From: Lytechinus variegatus
Taxonomy: Eukaryota; Echinodermata; Echinoidea; Temnopleuroida; Toxopneustidae
DNA length: 64,000 nt
Direction of reading: 5' to 3'
NCBI RefSeq assembly: GCF_018143015.1
Contig: NC_054747.1
Coordinates: forward strand, 31,428,733 to 31,492,732
Positions within the stretch are counted from its first letter, which is position 1, and each line of letters begins with the position of its first letter. This document shows positions 12,062-24,420 of this stretch, one piece after another. Both the position numbers and the translations under genes were made by a program. The notes under the pieces were generated by a model. The model did no database searches, was not told where the DNA came from, and saw only the letters and a list, made by a program, of their open reading frames with translations.

Positions 12062-12157
12062 GTATCTCGTTATTAGATTTTGCTTGATCTTCGTAGCACT
12101 TATGGGTCGCTGGTTTCTACCGCATCCATCTTGGAAAAGTCGAAAGGGGATCGGTCG
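12062..12157 (+). other. Candidate 5' untranslated exon of gene B
   Basis: CATCCATCTTGGAAAAGTCG leads to a good donor, TCG|GTGAGT, with GT at 12158-12159. A resembling stretch (CCTCCATTTTGGAAAGTGAA) leads to a good donor about 2.1 kb upstream of gene C's first coding exon. Both genes have an acceptor just before their ATG, so an upstream leader exon is required. This one is a candidate only, and its 5' edge is unknown. Confidence 0.3.
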
Positions 12158-12393
12158 GTGAGTAGATTGAATTTACCCACTTGCTCTACTCTGTTTTGTA
12201 TAAATATGATATTAAACAGGTTTTTTAGTAAATTTGCATCATTCCCTATCGTTTGAATATTTGGTAAAAGTTGTGTAAATTCTGAAAACGAATGTGTTAT
12301 GTACCCCAATCCATACTTGTAATTTTGCTTTTGTTCCACACTGGTCCCATTAATAGATTTTCTTGTAAGCGAATTATGAGCCTAGCAATAATT

Positions 12394-12545
12394 GGCCAAA
12401 TCGTGGTTTTGGGAACCAGTCGTAGATTTGTGTACGCGCACTTGTGTACAAAGTGAATGGAGGTGGAAGTAGGGAACCGTGTGTGTGACTGAATAAAGCG
12501 CTGCTGTATGAAGTGAACGGTGGTTCCCAATATCACGATAATGCC
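12394..12545 (+). mobile_element. 152-bp TIR MITE family H, copy 1
   Basis: Termini GGCCAAATCGTGGTTTTGGG and CCCAATATCACGATAATGCC are inverted repeats. The element is flanked by an exact 8-bp duplication, CAATAATT, at 12386-12393 and 12546-12553. An 8-bp target is typical of hAT-like elements (inference). Non-coding. Confidence 0.85.
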
Positions 12546-12614
12546 CAATAATTGATAATCTGAGTCTACGGTAAGAATTTTGGCCGTTTAGACTAAAGAA
12601 CCTAAAATTTTTGC

Positions 12615-12770
12615 GGCCAAATCGTGGTTTTGGGAACCACTTGTAGATTTGTGTACCGTATTTGTGTACAAAGTGAATGGAGGTGGAAATAGGGAACCGT
12701 GCGTGTGACTGAATAAAGCGCTGCTGCATGCTGTATGAAGTACTGTGGTTCCCAATATCACGATAATGCT
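12615..12770 (+). mobile_element. TIR MITE family H, copy 2
   Basis: Same body and sense as copy 1, and only 70 bp beyond it. Flanks ATTTTTGC and TTTTTTGC agree in seven of eight bases, consistent with its own 8-bp target duplication. It is therefore a separate insertion, not a tandem duplication of copy 1. Confidence 0.75.
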
Positions 12771-14617
12771 TTTTTTGCATTATGCTGGTTTCAGTCACCA
12801 GTCCATTCACTGCTGTTTTTTCGTCAGCGCTGCAGAGATGCCAAGTTCAAAGACCAGCTGTGCGTGAGATTTTCTGTGAATCTGAGTGAGATCAGTGTAC
12901 AATGTATATGGGGATAGGATGTGATGATAGTTGCGTGAGACAGAGATTTGAGGGGATGAACAAGAGTCCAAAATGCTTGAGTCTCACGCGTAATGCGTGA
13001 GACTTGGTAGCTCTGGCGCTGGTAGGCACTGCCACTGGTAACTTCTTTCAACTCCCAATTTGGCATTGACTTTGTAGACGTATTTTGTACACGTCACAAT
13101 GAGTGCACACACACTGACAGTTGACACACGAGAAGAGTTTAAAAAGGGCCAAATTTGTCAACTGTATTCTTGTGTGTGAACACAAAAGAGAATGGGAGTT
13201 GAAAGTACTACTACTGACTGTCTCTGCCATGGGCATAACGGGCATGGCGAAATACACCCATCATGCCACTGCCCAGCCATGGCCATGGGGGCATTATGAT
13301 GTGTCGCTGTGAGAGGAAGGTGGGAGGCACAATGCCATGGGATTTTGCACAGTTTTCGGATTGGGTTAACGAAAAAACTGTTCAAATTGTGCTTTAATAC
13401 TTACCAAACAATATATGTGAGCTTCTGAGTATTCTGTTAGAAATAAAATATCTTTTTATGTTGATCTTGATCTTGACGTTGGGTGATATCATGAGAGTGA
13501 TTAGGGTGACTAGAACCCTTGTGCCAGTAATTTTTAGCCTGAAGGGGGCGCACGATTTATATTCATATCTACTTGTAGGGCACTGCAAGAGAAAAACTAG
13601 GCACTGAAATAATTATACACGTAAATCAATGCATAGCGTTAGGCGAAGTCCGCAAAGTGTCAAATCTTTTTATTGAATTCGATAAAACGTTTGTTGACAT
13701 ACATGTATGAACAAAGGCTCCCACTGCTGGCTATGTTTAAGGCACATAGAATTTTCTCTTTTTTTTGTTTCAGCGCTTCGAATGTTTTTCCAACAATTGT
13801 TATCATCAGCAATAATCACCTGAAAGTATTTTTTTAATTACTGCATTCATTGGTGTCTATATTTTATCAAACAATCATAAGTAGGGTTCCATAGAAAGTT
13901 TCAGGAATTTTCATTTTCTCACAAAAAGTTATAGATTATGTTTTTAAAAGCAAACTTATGAATTGACATCCTCGAATATCATAATTTCCAGTTGTAATAA
14001 AATATTCATTCTTTAAATTGCCCTAGGTATAAAATATTCATCAAACTGTATAGAAATATTATAGTACATGTATGTATCCAGTAACATGACGGAGTATAAT
14101 GTACAAAATGAACTGCTCTAGGACTAGGATCAACGATAGCTAAAAATGCAATGCGCTGGAATGTCACAAATCAAATGTGTTTCTTAGCGTTGCATGAATA
14201 TGAAATTGATCATGAAGTTTCTCCACCGTGAACTAATCAGTGGTCTCCTAATTGCTGTGCGGAGCTGTCCGTTGAATTCACGTAGTCAATGGCAATTTGC
14301 CTTTATGCTGTGCTGAGTCTTAGCCGACTGAGTGGGCACTGGAACAAGAAATCACAAATTGGAGGGTCGAAGTAGATTGAAAGTGGCAAGTTTGTTGATG
14401 TTATTAAACATGTAACTATCTGAAGTTCATTTATTACAAATAAAGCAAGCATGCTATTTTTAGTTTACTGGCTGCACTCCAGTAGGTCTAACCTGTCACC
14501 TCATTCGTCTACTTTGACATTTTTTCTTGTTCAAATGGATTACCAAAATTTATAGGCAGTGGTTTTATATCTAAAATTGTGCTAAATAGTTTTCCCGTTA
14601 TTTTGTTCTTTTAAAAG
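12771..14617. other. Non-coding DNA upstream of gene B's first coding exon
   Basis: Probably mostly the leader intron of gene B. A short palindrome (GTCTCACGCGTAATGCGTGAGAC, about 12981-13003) is present. No coding sequence is supportable. The acceptor is at 14616-14617 after TTTTGTTCTTTTAAA. Confidence 0.5.
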
Positions 14618-14631
14618 TGACCCCTTCATCC

Positions 14632-17600
14632 ATGATGGATCTTAGCTACAGAGATCGTCAGGGTTACTACAATGAGCAAGATCCTCAGCAAAACATACGG
14701 CACCACCACCATCAGCCGCAACACCAGTTACAGCAGCCACAACTCCTACCACACTATGCTCAGCAACTCTCTCACCACCAGTCTCTGTTGCAGCCACACC
14801 TGCCGCAGCATCAGCTCCACCACTCTCAGCCGGCTTTTGTGCTGGATCAGTCGGACCAGCGGAGGGCCAGAGAGGAGTGCTCTAGTTCTAGGTTGGCTGG
14901 GCCTCCTAGTATGCAGCAGCTGATTTCAGGTCAGTTCCACTTGCAATTTGTTTAATGATTTTAATATCCTTTTCTCACAGGCAGAATTTTCCTTAACCCT
15001 GTACTATAGGTGGGACTAAGTGGCAAGTTAGCCTCACCTATAGTCCTGGGTAAGATTATCCCCTTTTCTTTTCTCGCTGAGTTTTTGCAAAATTAGGTGA
15101 ACCCCACCTATCGTACAGGTTTATTTGGCCCAGCAAAATAGGGTTAGCTGAGTAATTGAAGTGTTGAGACTGAGAGTCCAGGGTTAAGAATCACTGTGAG
15201 AAAAGAAACCCGGCCAAGCCAAGGACAGTGCTTGATGTATGCCCTAGTGGCAAGAGAGTCAGTGCTGATTTCCAATCAGAGATAATTGCTCATGAATGGC
15301 TTTCATATAGTCCAGGATTCCTGATTTTTTGTGTGAAAAATTGTCCTGTGACAAAAGGATAAACTGAAGTACAGGGTGGAGGATAATATTGGGTTAAAGA
15401 TTGTCTGGATTCAAGCAAACATTGTGAGACATGAGCATAACAGTTATATTCCCATTACCATGATTTAGTTTACAATAAATTAACTTCGTGTTACACCACA
15501 CTTTCGTTTAGGGTTGATTTTCATTTAATTTGCCAAGTACAAATTATTGTAATCCTGATGCAAAAGGATGCAAAAAATTAAATGAATTGTGTTGTGAAGG
15601 GCAAAGAATAAAAAGAGTTCATTGTATTCATGATTATCACCAGATTCTTCTTTCAAAACAAGTGGCACCTGTAAAGCTTTGCTAACCGCTAGAACTTAAT
15701 TTTGATTGAATAATCAATTGAATGATTAAAATTGCTTTTGTCATTTTTAGGTCATGGCACTCATAACCATCAGCCGCAGTATTCAGATCACACCCATCCT
15801 CTTCTTGCTCAGCTTGGTCTGACCTGTCAGTCCGGGTACCCACCACAGACCACCACCAACACCCAGTCCATGGTCGACACCACCCCAAACAACCAACCAT
15901 TCCTATCACCGGACTCCCCGTCACCACCACAGCCTCAGGACACCAGGGATGAACCCATGGTTTCTGAGGCGCCCCTGGTTGAACAACCCTCGGCGGAACC
16001 TCCCATGCCAGAACCGCTGCCAGAGCCACCCATGGAGGCAGAAGCCATGGCTGAATCTCGGAGTGCAGTTCCTGCTGCGATCACAAAGGTGCCACCGACA
16101 GCTGCAGATTCTGCTGAATCTGCAACAGAAGCTCAACCTGAAGCAGAAGATGCACCACAAGCTCTTGTTATACCAGAGGAAGATACTCCCTCGGATGCTC
16201 CCAGTACCAGCACCACCAAAGCCAAGGAGGACCCAAAGAAACCTGAACCAACTGGCCCAACCACCAGGTCCAGTAAGATCTGGAAGCCAGACTTGCCCCT
16301 TGGACTTTCTCTCAAGTACATGCAAGGTGGCAAGAAGATAGCAGGTGTCAGATCTGAGAAGCCTCTGGAGAAAGGTGCTACCTTTGGTCCATACAATGGA
16401 AAGCTGATTGCTGAACCTGTGGGTAGTCTCAAGGACTCAGCCTGGGAGGTATGTATTAGTGGACGGTAGCACTCCTGTCACAGTCATGAAATTAGTTTGT
16501 CACTTTCGACCATTTGACCCACACCATCTCCAGGAATAAAAACCATCAATGATGTGGAATGTTTTCATAGGGGTATCCTATAATCAGTACATTTTACATT
16601 CAGGCATCTTATTACCACAATAAAAATTAGAAAATTAACCCTAATAATACTGGGGGGGGAGCTGATTCAGGCCCCGCCCCCTCAACATTTTTTGCGATAA
16701 ATCCACTGCGCAAATTTTTTTTGACCGCGTCGCTTGATGACTGTTTGACTTGAAAGTAAAAAGTTTTTACGTTCAAGTCATGCCCAAGTTTTGAGACCAA
16801 AATTGTGATCCCAGGCTACGCGGTTCTAAAATAAGCAAAATTGCATAAGCAATGCTTCTGCATCAGGTGACAACATAATTTGGCCAAAGACTCAGACTGG
16901 CTTTGGAAGAATTTGGATAAAACTGCAAAACTGTCAAATATTGTAAGTTCAGGAGACGATTAAAATATGTTTGATATTTAAACTCAGAACTTCAAGGATT
17001 TATCAATCAGGAAGAAAAAATATGTTTTCTTTATGTGTCGTTGCAGTTGTGTTTGCGAGGGAAGGTTTTTGTGTACGTCGATGGTCAGAACAAGACTTTC
17101 AACAACTGGATGGCTTTCGTTGAGAGTGCCAACTCCGAGGAAGAACAGAACCTTGAAGCATTCCAATCCTACGGGGATATCTACTTCAGAACCACTAAGG
17201 TCGTTGAACCAGGAAGTGAACTGAAGGTGTTCTACAGTGACGAGTATGCTAATCATGTCGGCTTCAAGAAGAAACTCTGTGATCTGGTGTATAACAAAGG
17301 TATGAGATTCTGTAATTTAAACAATTATTTGTTTTGTGCATCACCCAGTATTTCACCGTAATCTGGCATGATTTTTACAGTGATTCAAAATTCGGGTTGA
17401 TGTGCAGTCATGTGAGATATCCCTGAAGTCTTAAAGTCATAAGGTTCTTTATCAGGCCACTCACATACTGATCTGCTCCTTGCAAATGCACTCTGATGGT
17501 CAATAAATATTCATGCATGCTCTCCAAGCAAAAAAGCAATCCTGGTAGGAACATTTTGTTGCCTTTTCTACTAAAACCTTACCTGTCTTGTCCCCATATC

Positions 17601-19309
17601 GACCACCACAAAAAGTGGCTCATGAACCATCCTCGTTACCCCATATCTCGTAAAAATCAGTAAAAATATTTCATTCAAAATTTTTCACAAAAATCCACGC
17701 AATTGAGATCCTTCAGTTTCAGAATGAATTTGCTAAATATTCTAAAACAATTGACATCCCCTCTTAAATTTTTTTTGTGATTGCGATTGGAGATATAGAT
17801 TATATGCTACACAAGAATGATCTGTCATTTTCTTTTCTCAATTATATTTCAGATACAAAGAGCTTCCCATGCAGTTCATGCTACCGAACCAATGCTTCCG
17901 CCAAGCGGATGTTGCGTCACATGAGAATCAACCATGACCCTGATAGGATTGGTGCGATGCGTCCGGTCATCACCTGGGAACCTTGTACCTCAACAGAGAA
18001 TGCGGAGAACGAGGATCCAGAGATGGCTTCAACTGCAAAGACAGTCAATGAACGGTTCATATGTACAATCTGCGGTAAGAACTTCCCTACGAGTCGGAGG
18101 CTCGCAGCCCACGAATCTACACATGCTCAAAGCGCAGACAAGACTTGTACGATTTGCGGTGAGACGCATACCAGTTCAAGAAGTCTTTCCAAGCATATGA
18201 GGACGCATAAGCCAAAGCCCTTTGAATGCCAGTCTTGCGGGAGCTCGTTTGCATCGCAGAACCATCTGACCCGTCACAAGAAACTGTCGCACACCTACAA
18301 CCATAGCTGCAGGGTGTGTGGCATACAGTTCATCAAGAAACGGGAGTGCAACAAACATGAGAAGACACATCCGGAATGGACCGCCTTCAAACCTCTCCGC
18401 AAGAAGGCGAGAAAAACGAGGAGGACCAAGAAAGTGCAAAATAATGAGATTGAGGAAGAAGTCCCAGCTGAGGAGGAGGAACCGGAGCCTGAGGAAGAGA
18501 TCGAGGAGCCAAATCCAAACTTGCCAAAGGATATGCTTGGGAAGCGAATCAATTACTACGACAAACCAAGACCATATAAATGCCGTTTTTGCCCCAAAAG
18601 ATACCTCTCAAGGAACAAGAAACTTGCTCATGAAGCTGAAGCACATACGAAGGAATGCGAGTTTAAATGTAAGCACTGCCCTGCTGTATTTGCCACCGAG
18701 TTCAGGTACGTGGAACACTCCAAGCGCCACATACAGAATCGGCCGTTCCAATGCCAGTTCTGTCCAAACTCATTTGCCTCAGAGAATGCACTGAAGAACC
18801 ACATGGGTGAACACACAGGCCTGAAGCCTGTCAAGTGTGAGGTATGCGGGAAGGGCTTCCGGACGCGGCACATAATGAACGCTCACAAGCGACGCATGCA
18901 CAAAGTCAGGCAGATGCGCTTCTCCTGCTCCTACTGCAACAAACCTTTCGCCGACAAGGGCAACCTTGTCAAACATGAGCGCCGCCATAAAGGCATCCGA
19001 CCGTACGTCTGCCTGACCTGCGGGAGGGGCTTTGCTACCAACTACAGCTTAACGCAACACTCCTACACGCACACCAAAGAGAAGAAATTTGGTTGTCCGC
19101 AGTGTGACAAGCGCTTCACCCTCAATGAACATTTGACAAACCACATCTATAAGGTGCATACTGTAAATCAGAAAGAACAGCCGCAGAGTATTCATTCCTT
19201 GACGATTGGTCAACGGAATCCTATGCCTCCACAGCCAATTCAACATCCAAATCAACATCCAACTCTACCATCTACAACTCAACACTACCAGATGCCACAT
19301 CCACAGTGA
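14632..19309 (+). CDS. Gene B: PRDM-family PR/SET-domain protein with 12 C2H2 zinc fingers
   Basis: Coding exons 14632-14929, 15751-16448, 17047-17299 and 17853-19309 join in phases 1, 0, 1 to give 901 aa. The start is the ATG at 14632 (or 14635, M-M-D), matching the MDPGYRERQGYY start of gene C. Residues 1-100 are Gln/His-rich; about 100-275 is a Pro/Glu/Ala-rich linker. The PR domain spans about 281-415 with FGPYNG, VYVDGQNK, NNWM, SEEEQNLEAFQ and PGSELKVFYSDEY. Finger 1 follows at about 423, then four fingers, an acidic linker with PKDMLGKRINYY, and seven fingers joined by linkers such as TGLKP, KGIRP and TKEKK. The tail is Gln/Pro/His-rich. The fingers differ from one another and are not a PRDM9-like tandem minisatellite. 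A nuclear DNA-binding regulator is inferred. It converges on gene C, and part of its PR exon looks gene-converted with C. Confidence 0.93.
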
Positions 19310-20277
19310 TAGTGAATGCGAAATTGCCAAACCTGTCGTAGTGGCCATATTGTTATGCATCTAGCCATTTGGTCTAATATTCCTACTAGAAAGAACTGAG
19401 TGTCACAGAGTATGTTCATATAGTGGAGTCTGTGAAGGTTTCATTCACACTGGATATTCAAAAGTGTATAGATGATTTCACATTGTGTTACACACTGCAG
19501 GACACTTGTGTTCTTTGATGCAGGAATTAGCGAGTCTAATTCTAAGATTGTCTAAATGGGGCATTGCTGGAGACTTCATCTGAAATTGGTTGCTCATTTA
19601 ACAAGCAATTCAGCACAAAAAGCATACCAGCAACAAATATTAGCATTCAACCCATTGCCTACTGGAACCAGGTGATCCCTGTATAGAGTCTATGGAAATC
19701 ACATGATTCAGTAGTCAAATAGTTAAATGGAATGAATGACATATACATGTATGTATTTTTTTTCTTTCAGTTGATTGCAGGTTTGTTGCAACGCCCGATA
19801 TGATCATCATCTTCACTAATCAGTCCAATATCACTTGGTTTTATACTCACTTGGGCTACCAGACATTGTCTTTTTGTTGACATTTTGATTGAATGTCATT
19901 TTGACTAAGTGTCAAGACATGATTAACTCCATTTATATGTAGATTCTTCCCACTCCATTTATTCATATAGACAACAAATATAGATCGACCAAGTGTGTTA
20001 AAAAAAATGAAGTTTTTTTTAAAATATATATATATATTTTTTGGGGGGAGGGTGTAGGAAATGGTGATATGTGCCTCTTGCACTCCATTTCAAGGGAGAA
20101 AAATGAGGATCAAGGTTTAGAAATGAAATTTATTCTATTGAAAAGCAAAGGAATAAATTTGAAGTATTGATCTTAATTCGGCTGCTGTTTCCCCAAGAAT
20201 ATGGACATAGATTATGACACAGGTGATGCATACCCCAGTTTTTGACATGAGCTTATGATTGTTAGCCTATTAAACCT
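19310..20277 (+). other. Probable 3' untranslated region and downstream DNA of gene B
   Basis: No coding sequence. An AATAAA lies at 20152-20157, and a poly-purine/poly-T stretch with an (AT)n run lies near 20000-20040. The actual 3' end cannot be fixed from sequence alone. Confidence 0.4.
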
Positions 20278-20547
20278 GGGCCCTGTCTGACAAAGAGTTG
20301 CGATTGATCCAATCAACCACATCTATCGACAGCCAGCAACATCTAAAACACATTTTTGTTCAAAATATTCTTTAAGATGTAGTGTAATGTTCATACATTC
20401 ATCATTCTCTTGAAAATTCAGTGCAATTCTCTTTGGTTACTAAGGAGATTGTGCAAATTTCCTGGAGAAAAAATTATGGTGTGGATGGATTTCCATAGAG
20501 TTACACGATTGGTTGGATCAAACGTAACTCTTTGTAAGACAGGGTCC
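20278..20547. mobile_element. Hairpin MITE family G, copy 3
   Basis: It begins GGGCCCTGTCTGACAAAGAG and ends CGTAACTCTTTGTAAGACAG. The arms pair along most of their length. Same family as 5431-6618 and 11075-11340. Uninterrupted. Confidence 0.8.
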
Positions 20548-20624
20548 AGCTGTGTCTACCCACACTCCCTGGATGGGAGATGAGTCAAAATAACTAGGTT
20601 ACTTATATTTACATGTGTGGTTAA

Positions 20625-21017
20625 AGGTAAATGCCAGTTTTGGTAATAATATCAAATGAGTTTGCACAGAATCCAATGAAATGACCACCAAAATGTCTGT
20701 TTGTATAAATAAAGAATATGTGCCAAAGGATTCTGGAAGAAATTATGTAATTGCTGAGAAATTAGCAAATAAGCACAGGATTTGGGTCAAGCGTCGGGCT
20801 CGACATTCAAAGCAATAATAATACATTGTCCCACTTGCGCTTATCTGTGTTGGTGATCTTCAGTGTGAATATTTTTCAGCGTAGATTTCAAGATTTCACA
20901 AAGTTCAGTTTATGTGACTGTACCAGATCTAGATCCTTGATGATATACTGACATTTAGCCTGATTTTACAGACTTTCTCATGAAATCAGTGTTTACTGCA
21001 ACTACTGGCATTTCTCT
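20625..21017. mobile_element. TTAA-flanked MITE, inverted copy of 1927-2317
   Basis: TTAA occurs at 20621-20624 and 21018-21021. Termini AGGTAAATGCCAG and CTGGCATTTCTCT are inverted repeats. The body matches the element in gene A's intron 1 in reverse orientation. No coding potential. Confidence 0.85.
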
Positions 21018-21408
21018 TTAACCTAATATCACAATAGATAAGGACAGCCAACAGTCTTGCCCTCTCATGGTATTTATCCATTGATATTTTATTTCAAGTA
21101 ACAGACACATCTAAGTTTATGTGGAACGTTCATGTCACTTATAAATATAAAGTAAGAAAATGAAAAGTCTCAAAACTTGTAGAATTAACTCCTCTATGAA
21201 ATATAATATGTATCACACTGCCTAGATTTCATAGACATGTATGGATGAAAAGAATAACTAGCCATTGTAAAAGATTGAATCATGTTATATATGATGTTTA
21301 AAAGTATTCTTGTAGGAGTGTACTGTAAATACAGGGGAAGCTGGTTTCTTGGTGAAAGTAAGTCACCATACCCTGGTGTGCTGATGGCCTACTTTACAGT
21401 CACTGTTA

Positions 21409-21829
21409 AGGCCACCGCACACCTTACGACCTGACCGGTCGCCGACTGGCTTGCGACTGGGTGAGGGGAGATGTGACGTCACAGCCCTTGTCAGCTTGAG
21501 CGTCGCAGACCGGTCAGAGACAAGTCGCAAGGAAAATCGGAAGGATTTGACATGTCGAATCCTTATGACTGGATCGCAAGCTCAATCCAACCTCCAGCCA
21601 ATCAGACAGCAGAGTTGCATAACGCGTATTATGATAAACAACGCGCATACGCAGTAGTAAGCGCAATTTCTCAGATGCTATGCCAAAAAGCAAAAAGTGC
21701 ATGCCTGAGTCGCAGATTGGATCGCAAGGTGTGCGGTGTCGCGGCTTATGACTGCCTTGCGATTCATCGCCCCTCACTCATTCGCAAGCCAGTCGCTGAC
21801 CAGTCGGGTCGTAAGGTGTGCGGTGGCCT
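21409..21829. mobile_element. TIR MITE with TTA target (PIF/Harbinger-like)
   Basis: AGGCCACCGCACACCTTACG at the left is mirrored by CGTAAGGTGTGCGGTGGCCT at the right, and similarity continues inward (CGACTGG, CTTGCGA). TTA occurs directly on both sides, a 3-bp target consistent with PIF/Harbinger. The family name is inference. The open frames inside are incidental. Confidence 0.75.
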
Positions 21830-22769
21830 TTACAGGTACGCTTATGAAGCCGAATCCAGCTTTTAGTTCATTTTAATGCTGCAGCCCCATTTCCCCTTCG
21901 GCCGCCGTTTCAACATTTATTGTACCAGCTACATATAATTAGTTTGAATAAAAATGAATAAAACAGGTGTTTTCGACTTGCCGTACAGCCGTGGTAGGGG
22001 AAATGTGACTGAAACATTAATGGCATACCATTGGTTGATTTGGAGTTTGTTTTGTGGATGTGACTTCAGCCAATCGGGCAGAGTTCCCCTGTATTTACAG
22101 TGCATGTATTTATCATGTACATAACAATTGATGTCTGAATATGAACCTGTTTGATGGTATTGGTGAACTTTGCATGTTGGCTGTATCAGGCTGTATGTAT
22201 AGTGAGTGTATTCAGATGAATGTAGGGATATTTACATACATGTGTAGATTACATTTACATAGTGACTATGAGCCTAGGTTCCAGAATTGAATGTGTTTTT
22301 ATCCTAGTTATTCCATCATTGAATGCTAGTTAGATTACTGCAATATTAGCTACAATTCAATACCAATTTTTATTTTGTCTGTTAAAAATTCTCAATAACA
22401 ATGATAATCTTTGTTTGACTACAATGGACTGGATATGAACTTGTGATACTTGTATAGATGTACATGTTTATGTAGAAAACTAGAAATATTTTGTCAATTC
22501 AATTCCTTGATATTATAATTACATTATTTATTTGACAGGGATGTAGATTTAAAAAGCTGCAAATGATGTGAAATGTGTTGTTTTGTTTTTTAATGTGATA
22601 CATTTAAAGGTTTTTGCCAGTATTTCTAGTGTCATGTTCATGCCAATATAGACATAGTTCTTAGAAACTTTCAAAGTGCCAAATTCTAAAGATTGTATAG
22701 CATCAGAGTTTATAAGCAAATTGGTACCATTATAAAAGCTATCTAAACTCCTCAAAATTTTTTTGGAAA
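21830..22769. other. Intergenic AT-rich DNA
   Basis: I recognise no gene, RNA gene or complete repeat here. Confidence 0.5.
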
Positions 22770-23160
22770 TCTGACTTTGATCGATAATCCCTCCTCGGTT
22801 TTAGTAAATATTGATGTGTGATTGATACCAATGAATAGATCATTTAATTGTCTTTAAAACGATACCCTACATGATATGATTATGGTTCACATGGAGGTGC
22901 AGTGCCTTGAAATGTGGGGCAAGGTCAAAATTCAAAAGTTGCAAAATGACACAATATTGAAAGTCACTGTTCTTTTTTTCCATGGTGATTAGTGAGTTTC
23001 TCAGCAGTTTCTTTTGTATGCATGCACCTTAACCATTATCATTTTAAAGAGAATGAAATGATCTTTGAATGATATCAAATATATGCATTGTGTAAAATTG
23101 GGAAATGGGAGAAATTAATGGCCAAACTCAGATTTCCAAACTTTTTAGTGGTTTAGTAGC
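22770..23160 (-). repeat. Dispersed repeat R, copy 1
   Basis: Segments such as GATCGATAATCCCTCCTCGG, AAATGTGGGGCAAGGTCAAA and AGTGAGTTTCTCAGCAGTTT recur as the reverse complement in 45850-46780. The boundaries are set by comparison of the two copies only. Family unknown. Confidence 0.6.
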
Positions 23161-23376
23161 AGATGTACCTCACCAAAGGAGTGTTACAAGGAATTTGCAT
23201 TTCAATTGCAAATCAAGCTCAATCCCAAACTCGAACATAATACAGAGCTGTTCGTTAGGATTTCATCCCATTTAATATTATTTTTAAGGAGAAAGTGACA
23301 GTAAATAGGATTTTCCCCCTAGAAATAGGATTTTATTTTCTGAACAGTTGACTCATGAATGAAATAGCATGCTTAA

Positions 23377-23966
23377 AGGACAATCTACCCCAACAAAAAG
23401 TTGATTGAATAAAAAGAGAAAAATCCAACAAGCATAATACTGAAAATTTCATGAAATTTTGATGTAAAATAAGAAAGTTATGACATTTTAAAGTTCTACT
23501 TAATTTCATAAAACAATCATATTAACACTATGGTCGGTATGCAAAAGAGGAGACTGATGACGTCACTCACTATTTCTTTTGTATTTTATTTTAGAAAATA
23601 TGAAACATTCAAACTTTCTCATTATCCTGTGAAACAAATTTTTGTTTGTCCCTGAACACATGTAGAATTGCCATTGTTCAACATTTTATGGTTCAACTAA
23701 GTTGGTCCTTATTATCACTTTTGGAAAAATTGAAATAATTTATAATTAAAACGATTAAAAGAAAAAATAGTGAGTGAGAGACATCATTGACTCTCATTTC
23801 TATATCACTGAGTTGACCATATAACTGTTTAATGAAAAATAAACAAGAGTTTCAAATGCCATAATTTTCTTATTTTACATCCTATTTTGATGAAATATTC
23901 TGTGTTATGCTAGTTTGATTTTTCTCTATTGATTAAAATCAACATTTTCTGAGGTGGACTTGACCT
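23377..23966. mobile_element. TTAA hairpin MITE, family T (copy at 23.4 kb)
   Basis: TTAA is at 23373-23376 and 23967-23970. It begins AGGACAATCTACCCCAACAA and ends TTTCTGAGGTGGACTTGACCT. The two halves form a long imperfect palindrome (AAATTTCAT.AAA, AATAAGAAAGTTATGACATT and their complements). Same family as 25561, 49766, 52465 and 61920. Confidence 0.85.
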
Positions 23967-24420
23967 TTAACCATGGCAACTACCATAATCTTGCGCACTG
24001 CAGCAAAAGCGCGCTTTAGCAGTGGACATTTTTCATTATATCAGGTAGATTAAGCGTAATTTATACAGGAAATCTACATAAATCACGGATAATCCGAATT
24101 GAATAGAGTGTCTCTTTCACCGAATGCGAAGTGTCGCCCCATTGCACCAACATGAGTATTCGCCATTTGTGTTGTACAACGCCTATGAATTTAGCGGAAA
24201 TATGACAAAAAATTGAGTTTTTCCTTGCATTAATCTATGAAAAAGGAGCAAAAATATTGAAAGCGAAAAGCAAAATCCCACAAGCGTGCATGATATCAAG
24301 GGCCAATAGTGTAGGGCAGTATTGTAATTTATCCTGCAGGCCATACGTTCATGTATATTGCAACTTCATTTTTTACTGAGCGCAATGAACTGAATCAATT
24401 GTAAGCCATGCAATGGTATA

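Noticed and set aside
14617-14631. Gene B starting at the GTG at 14617
   Set aside because: That GTG overlaps the splice acceptor AG at 14616-14617; the ATG at 14632 matches the start of gene C.
15682-16432. Antisense frames across the Pro/Glu-rich exon of gene B
   Set aside because: Low-complexity coding sequence leaves the opposite strand open by chance; there is no splice or homology support.
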